From Clostridia bacterium (GTDB lineage: Bacteria; Bacillota_A; Clostridia; Oscillospirales; Acutalibacteraceae), in the NCBI GenBank assembly GCA_017456015.1, contig JAFTLL010000016.1, positions 1-8,286 on the forward strand: a DNA stretch of 8,286 nt, given 5' to 3'. The position numbers were made by a program, and so were the translations under genes. The notes beneath the pieces are model-generated. The model had not been told where the DNA came from and ran no database searches. It saw only the letters and a program-made list of their open reading frames with translations. This document shows, one piece after another, positions 5,084 through 8,286 of the stretch (within the stretch, counting starts at the first letter, position 1; each line of letters begins with the position of its first letter).

Positions 5084-5113
5084 TTATTTCATATCCTTGA
5101 TAGCAGCCTGTGC
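5084..5113 (-). repeat. ppdK 3' end: parent of the repeated tails
   Basis: This is the end of ppdK (stop codon plus nine codons) that recurs at 2090-2119 (28/30), 3189-3218 (about 24/30) and, degraded, at 1439-1466. It may be the recombination or attachment target that has been copied. Confidence 0.75.
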
Positions 5114-7714
5114 GGCGGCTAAGCGGGCAATCGGCACACGGAAGGGTGAGCAGGATACATAATCCAAACCAATCTTATGGCAGAACTCAACCGAAACCGG
5201 GTCGCCGCCGTGCTCACCGCAGATACCGCAGTGCATTTCGGGGCGTACCTTCTTACCGAGGGCGACAGCCATATCCATCAATTTGCCTACGCCGTTTTGG
5301 TCAAGTTTAGCAAACGGGTCGTTTTCATAAATCTTGTTGTCGTAGTAGGCGGTGAGGAATTTACCGGCATCGTCACGACTGAAACCGAAGGTCATCTGGG
5401 TAAGGTCGTTTGTACCGAAGCAGAAGAATTCAGCTTCCGTAGCGATTTCGTCAGCGGTTAGACAAGCACGGGGAATCTCCATCATGGTACCGACTTCATA
5501 TTTCAGTTCAATACCTGCGGCGGCGATTTCAGCGTCTGCTGTGGCAACAACGATATCCTTAACAAACTTCATTTCCTTAACCTCGCCGGTCAACGGAATC
5601 ATGATTTCGGGAACGATGTTCCAATCGGCATGTGCCTTTTTCACATTGATAGCGGCACGGATAACGGCCTTGGTCTGCATCTTGGCAATTTCAGGATAGG
5701 TAACTGCCAGACGGCAACCACGGTGGCCCATCATCGGGTTGAACTCATGGAGTCCGGTGATGATGTTTTTAATAGCATCAACTGTTTTGCCCTGTGAGTT
5801 AGCCAAAGCAACAATATCAGCCTCTTCGGTAGGAACAAACTCGTGCAGAGGCGGGTCTAAGAAGCGAATGGTAACCGGATTGCCTTCGAGAGCCTCGTAA
5901 AGCTTTTCAAAGTCGCCCTGCTGATAGGGGAGAATTTTTTCAAGCGCAGCTTCTCTTTCAGCAACCGTATCAGAGCAAATCATCTCACGGAAAGCAGCAA
6001 TTCTGTCTGCTTCGAAGAACATATGCTCGGTACGGCAAAGGCCGATACCTTCTGCACCCAGCTCGCGAGCTTTTTTCGCATCAGCCGGTGTATCTGCGTT
6101 GGTGCGAACCTTTAAGGTTCTGTATTTATCAGCCCAAGCCATGATTCTGCCGAATTCACCTACGATTTCAGCATCAACAGACGGGATGATGCCATCGTAA
6201 ATATTACCGGTAGAACCGTCAATAGAAATATAGTCACCCTCATGATAGGTTTTGCCGGCCAAGGTGAATTGCTTGTTGGCTTCATCCATGATGATATCGC
6301 CGCAGCCGGATACACAGCAGGTACCCATACCACGGGCAACAACGGCTGCGTGAGAGGTCATACCGCCGCGAACGGTGAGGATACCTTGCGAAGCCTTCAT
6401 ACCGGTAATGTCTTCCGGAGAGGTTTCCAAACGAACCAAAACAACCTTTTCGCCACGGGCATTCCAAGCCTCTGCATCTTCGGCGGTAAATACGATTTTA
6501 CCGCAAGCAGCACCGGGGGAAGCGCCGAGACCCTTGCCGGCCGGCGTAGCGGCTTTCAGAGCCTTTGCATCAAACTGCGGATGGAGAAGGGTATCAAGGT
6601 TTCTGGGGTCGATCATAGCAACTGCTTGTTTCTCGTCAATCATGCCCTCGTCAACCAAATCGCAAGCGATTTTCAAAGCGGCTTTGGCTGTTCTCTTACC
6701 GTTACGGGTTTGCAGCATGTAAAGTTTGCCGGCCTGTACCGTAAACTCCATATCCTGCATATCTCTATAATGGTCTTCCAGGGTTGCGCAAACCTGTTTG
6801 AACTGCGTAAATGCTTCGGGGAATTTTTCTGCCATTTCGGCAATGGGCATCGGGGTGCGCACACCGGCAACAACGTCTTCGCCCTGTGCGTTTACAAGGA
6901 ACTCACCCATAAGGCCCTTTTCGCCGGTGGCAGGGTCACGGGTAAAGGCAACACCGGTACCGCAATCGTCACCCATGTTACCGAAAGCCATCATCTGTAC
7001 GTTAACCGCGGTACCCCAAGAATAGGGAATATCGTTGTCACGGCGATAAACGTTTGCACGGGGGTTGTCCCAAGAACGGAATACAGCTTCAACCGCACCC
7101 ATCAACTGCTCTTTCGGGTCAGAGGGGAAATCCTTGCCGATTTTGGATTTATATTCTGCTTTAAACTGGGCAGCCAATTCTTTCAAATCATCGGCGGTCA
7201 GTTCAACGTCCAGAGTAACACCTTTTTTGGCCTTCATCTCGTCGATGAGCTCTTCAAAGTATTTTTTACCGACTTCCATAACAACATCGGAATACATTTG
7301 GATAAATCTGCGATAGCAGTCCCAAGCCCAACGGGCATTGCCGGACTTCTGCGCCATAACCTCAACAACCTCTTCGTTAAGGCCGAGGTTCAAAATGGTA
7401 TCCATCATACCGGGCATAGAAGCACGGGCACCGGAACGAACCGAAACGAGAAGCGGATTTTCTTTATCACCGAATTTCATGCCGGTGATGCCTTCCATCT
7501 TGTCGATGTACTCCATAATCTGTGCCTGGATATCATCGTTGATTTTTCTGCCATCCTCATAATACTGCGTACAGGCTTCGGTGGTTACCGTGAAACCTTG
7601 GGGAACAGGAAGACCCAATCCGGTCATTTCTGCCAAGTTTGCGCCTTTTCCACCGAGCAGGTTGCGCATGTCTCTGTTACCCTCAGAAAACAGGTAAACA
7701 AATTTTTTGCTCAT
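5084..7714 (-). CDS. ppdK: Pyruvate, phosphate dikinase (EC 2.7.9.1)
   Basis: This cytoplasmic enzyme interconverts pyruvate, ATP and phosphate with phosphoenolpyruvate, AMP and pyrophosphate; in anaerobic Clostridia it links glycolysis and gluconeogenesis to PPi. Its 876 residues match the usual ~874. It has an N-terminal ATP-grasp nucleotide domain (about 1-340; GGKGANLAEM with Lys23), a swivelling phosphohistidine domain (about 390-510) with the signature GGMTSHAAVVARGMG, and a C-terminal PEP/pyruvate barrel (about 520-876). The carrier His is residue 455, as in C. symbiosum, with Thr453 next to it, and MHCGICGEHGGDP supplies the catalytic Cys near 832. All key motifs are present with no frameshift. 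The ATG at 7714 follows AGGAGGTTAAAAAAC. It is a single-gene unit. Its last 30 bases, AAQAAIKDMK-stop, recur three times downstream in the window. Confidence 0.98.
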   Translation of the reverse strand: MSKKFVYLFSEGNRDMRNLLGGKGANLAEMTGLGLPVPQGFTVTTEACTQYYEDGRKINDDIQAQIMEYIDKMEGITGMKFGDKENPLLVSVRSGARASMPGMMDTILNLGLNEEVVEVMAQKSGNARWAWDCYRRFIQMYSDVVMEVGKKYFEELIDEMKAKKGVTLDVELTADDLKELAAQFKAEYKSKIGKDFPSDPKEQLMGAVEAVFRSWDNPRANVYRRDNDIPYSWGTAVNVQMMAFGNMGDDCGTGVAFTRDPATGEKGLMGEFLVNAQGEDVVAGVRTPMPIAEMAEKFPEAFTQFKQVCATLEDHYRDMQDMEFTVQAGKLYMLQTRNGKRTAKAALKIACDLVDEGMIDEKQAVAMIDPRNLDTLLHPQFDAKALKAATPAGKGLGASPGAACGKIVFTAEDAEAWNARGEKVVLVRLETSPEDITGMKASQGILTVRGGMTSHAAVVARGMGTCCVSGCGDIIMDEANKQFTLAGKTYHEGDYISIDGSTGNIYDGIIPSVDAEIVGEFGRIMAWADKYRTLKVRTNADTPADAKKARELGAEGIGLCRTEHMFFEADRIAAFREMICSDTVAEREAALEKILPYQQGDFEKLYEALEGNPVTIRFLDPPLHEFVPTEEADIVALANSQGKTVDAIKNIITGLHEFNPMMGHRGCRLAVTYPEIAKMQTKAVIRAAINVKKAHADWNIVPEIMIPLTGEVKEMKFVKDIVVATADAEIAAAGIELKYEVGTMMEIPRACLTADEIATEAEFFCFGTNDLTQMTFGFSRDDAGKFLTAYYDNKIYENDPFAKLDQNGVGKLMDMAVALGKKVRPEMHCGICGEHGGDPVSVEFCHKIGLDYVSCSPFRVPIARLAAAQAAIKDMK

Positions 7715-7751
7715 GTTTTTTAACCTCCTGAAATCATTTACTGATAAATAG

Positions 7752-7780
7752 AGTATACATTATTGCAAGCAAAGTATGAA
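7752..7780 (-). promoter_or_regulatory. Possible proximal ppdK promoter
   Basis: On the minus strand TTCATA (7780-7775), a 17-base spacer and TATACT (7757-7752) are seen. The -35 box falls in the middle of the 35-bp dyad at 7764-7798, so a protein bound there would block it. Confidence 0.5.
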
Positions 7781-7798
7781 AAAAATACATCACTTGCA
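7764..7798. promoter_or_regulatory. 35-bp dyad upstream of ppdK, possible operator
   Basis: TGCAAG (7764-7769) and GTAT (7774-7777) are mirrored exactly about position 7781 by ATAC (7785-7788) and CTTGCA (7793-7798), with a run of A between. It lies between two candidate ppdK promoters. It does not match the CcpA, Rex or Fur boxes I know. Confidence 0.5.
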
Positions 7799-7811
7799 CA
7801 GTATCCAATAT

Positions 7812-7820
7812 ATTATAGCA
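7812..7820 (-). promoter_or_regulatory. Possible distal ppdK promoter (extended -10)
   Basis: TGC-TATAAT (minus 7820-7812) is a perfect extended -10; the -35 region (TTTATT) is poor. Transcription from about 7805 would carry the 35-bp dyad in a leader of about 90 bases. Confidence 0.5.
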
Positions 7821-7856
7821 AAGTTTTCCAAAAAAATAAAGTAAAATATTATAAGA

Positions 7857-7894
7857 TTTCTAAAAAATATGAAAAATTACTAATTTTTTAGAAA
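7857..7894. terminator. AT-rich 12-bp inverted repeat, possible dac terminator or operator
   Basis: TTTCTAAAAAAT (7857-7868) and ATTTTTTAGAAA (7883-7894) are perfect complements around a 14-base loop, about 25 bases after the dac stop on the minus strand. The stem is weak in GC and has no classic T-tract after it, so termination is uncertain; it could be a binding site for the ppdK region. Confidence 0.4.
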
Positions 7895-7918
7895 CAAGTG
7901 CAGGGAAAGTAATCGACT

Positions 7919-8286
7919 TTACCATTTATGAATACCCTTGCGCCGGCTTTTTTTGGTGTTAAGACGTATAACAAACAAAATAAAGCCTAAAATGACCAAG
8001 CCGACAATCAGCAAAAACACACGGAAAAAGGTAGAGCGAAAAATATTGCGCAGCAAACGCGCGAAACCGAGGTAGGCGTTTCTCTTTACCGTTTCTCCGG
8101 CGACGATATTAACCTCGCCCAAGGTTTGTCCGGCATATACAATGCGACCTTTGCCGATGCGTTGGCCTTTTTTGACCGGTGCATCAATGCTTTTGCTGAT
8201 ATCGAAATCATATTCAATCGTAATGGTAGAACTGTCGGCCGTTTTGGGAATCAGCGCCGACACCTTTTCTTCCGGATGGAGGGGGA
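7919..8286 (-). CDS. D-alanyl-D-alanine carboxypeptidase (PBP5/DacF type), C-terminal part
   Basis: The frame is open to the right edge, so 121 C-terminal residues are visible and the start is outside; a GTG at 8263 is internal. The visible part contains the PBP5 C-terminal beta domain (IEYDFDISKSIDAPVKKGQR, then GKGRIVYAGQTLGEVNIVAG). A membrane helix follows (FFRVFLLIVGLVILGFILFV) and then a strongly basic tail (RLNTKKSRRKGIHKW). In this family an N-terminal serine peptidase domain trims the terminal D-Ala of peptidoglycan stem peptides outside the cell, and the C-terminus anchors it to the membrane. The catalytic SxxK, SxN and KTG motifs are outside the window, so activity cannot be checked. 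The anchor is a full membrane helix rather than the amphipathic helix of E. coli PBP5, as is common in Firmicutes. Confidence 0.85.
   Translation of the reverse strand, partial: PLHPEEKVSALIPKTADSSTITIEYDFDISKSIDAPVKKGQRIGKGRIVYAGQTLGEVNIVAGETVKRNAYLGFARLLRNIFRSTFFRVFLLIVGLVILGFILFVIRLNTKKSRRKGIHKW

Noticed and set aside
6242..7723. A 493-codon open frame on the plus strand antisense to ppdK
   Set aside because: It lies wholly opposite a perfectly conserved enzyme, has no ribosome site and encodes no recognisable domain; it is a by-product of ppdK codon bias.

Overview
The window looks like the chromosome of a low-to-moderate-GC Gram-positive of the class Clostridia, probably a gut-type anaerobe. 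The evidence is strong AGGAGG-type ribosome binding sites, many hairpin/U-tract terminators, a pyruvate phosphate dikinase of the Clostridium symbiosum type, a LytTR/DUF3021 pair and a D-Ala-D-Ala carboxypeptidase with a C-terminal membrane anchor. The genus cannot be named from this sequence alone.

Layout, left to right. The 3' part of an AraC-family regulator (+) is cut by the left edge and faces, across a shared hairpin, a two-gene operon on the minus strand: a LytTR DNA-binding protein followed one base later by a DUF3021 membrane protein. Next come a small cysteine-patterned protein (-) and, divergent from it, an 80-residue Cro/CI-type regulator (+). Then follow a cytoplasmic BspA-like leucine-rich-repeat protein (-) and a membrane acyltransferase of the Acyl_transf_3 type (-). 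About 790 bases without a credible gene separate these from ppdK (-), which encodes the 876-residue pyruvate phosphate dikinase. The right edge cuts the 3' part of a dacA/dacF-like carboxypeptidase (-). The genes between about 1450 and 4300 are mostly single-gene transcription units with their own promoters and terminators. The LRR and acyltransferase genes are clearly more AT-rich than ppdK and dac, which suggests an accessory region next to housekeeping genes.

The most unusual feature is a repeated module of about 106-111 bp at 1385-1490, 2040-2145 and 3135-3245. Read on the minus strand, each copy has (i) a short AATTTCC..CTTTT lead-in, (ii) a degraded or near-perfect copy of the last ~30 bases of ppdK including its stop codon, (iii) a short AT-rich spacer ending in TTATCC or CATCC, and (iv) a strong hairpin with a T-tract. 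The copy at 2090-2119 matches the ppdK 3' end (5084-5113) at 28 of 30 positions and still reads AAQAAIKDMK-stop. The true ppdK end and a matching hairpin at 4370-4400 appear to be the parent module, split by a ~640-bp non-coding element (about 4425-5059) with inverted-repeat ends. This looks like accretion of gene cassettes behind ppdK. Each accessory unit ends in an imitation of the ppdK 3' end plus its terminator, as if that end were a repeated recombination or attachment site. No recombinase is present in the window, so the mechanism is inference.

Functionally, ppdK supplies reversible ATP/AMP/PPi-linked interconversion of pyruvate and phosphoenolpyruvate. The accessory genes look regulatory or envelope-related (LytTR/DUF3021, HTH, acyltransferase), together with two proteins of unknown role (Cys-rich and LRR). 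Nothing in the sequence ties these into one pathway.
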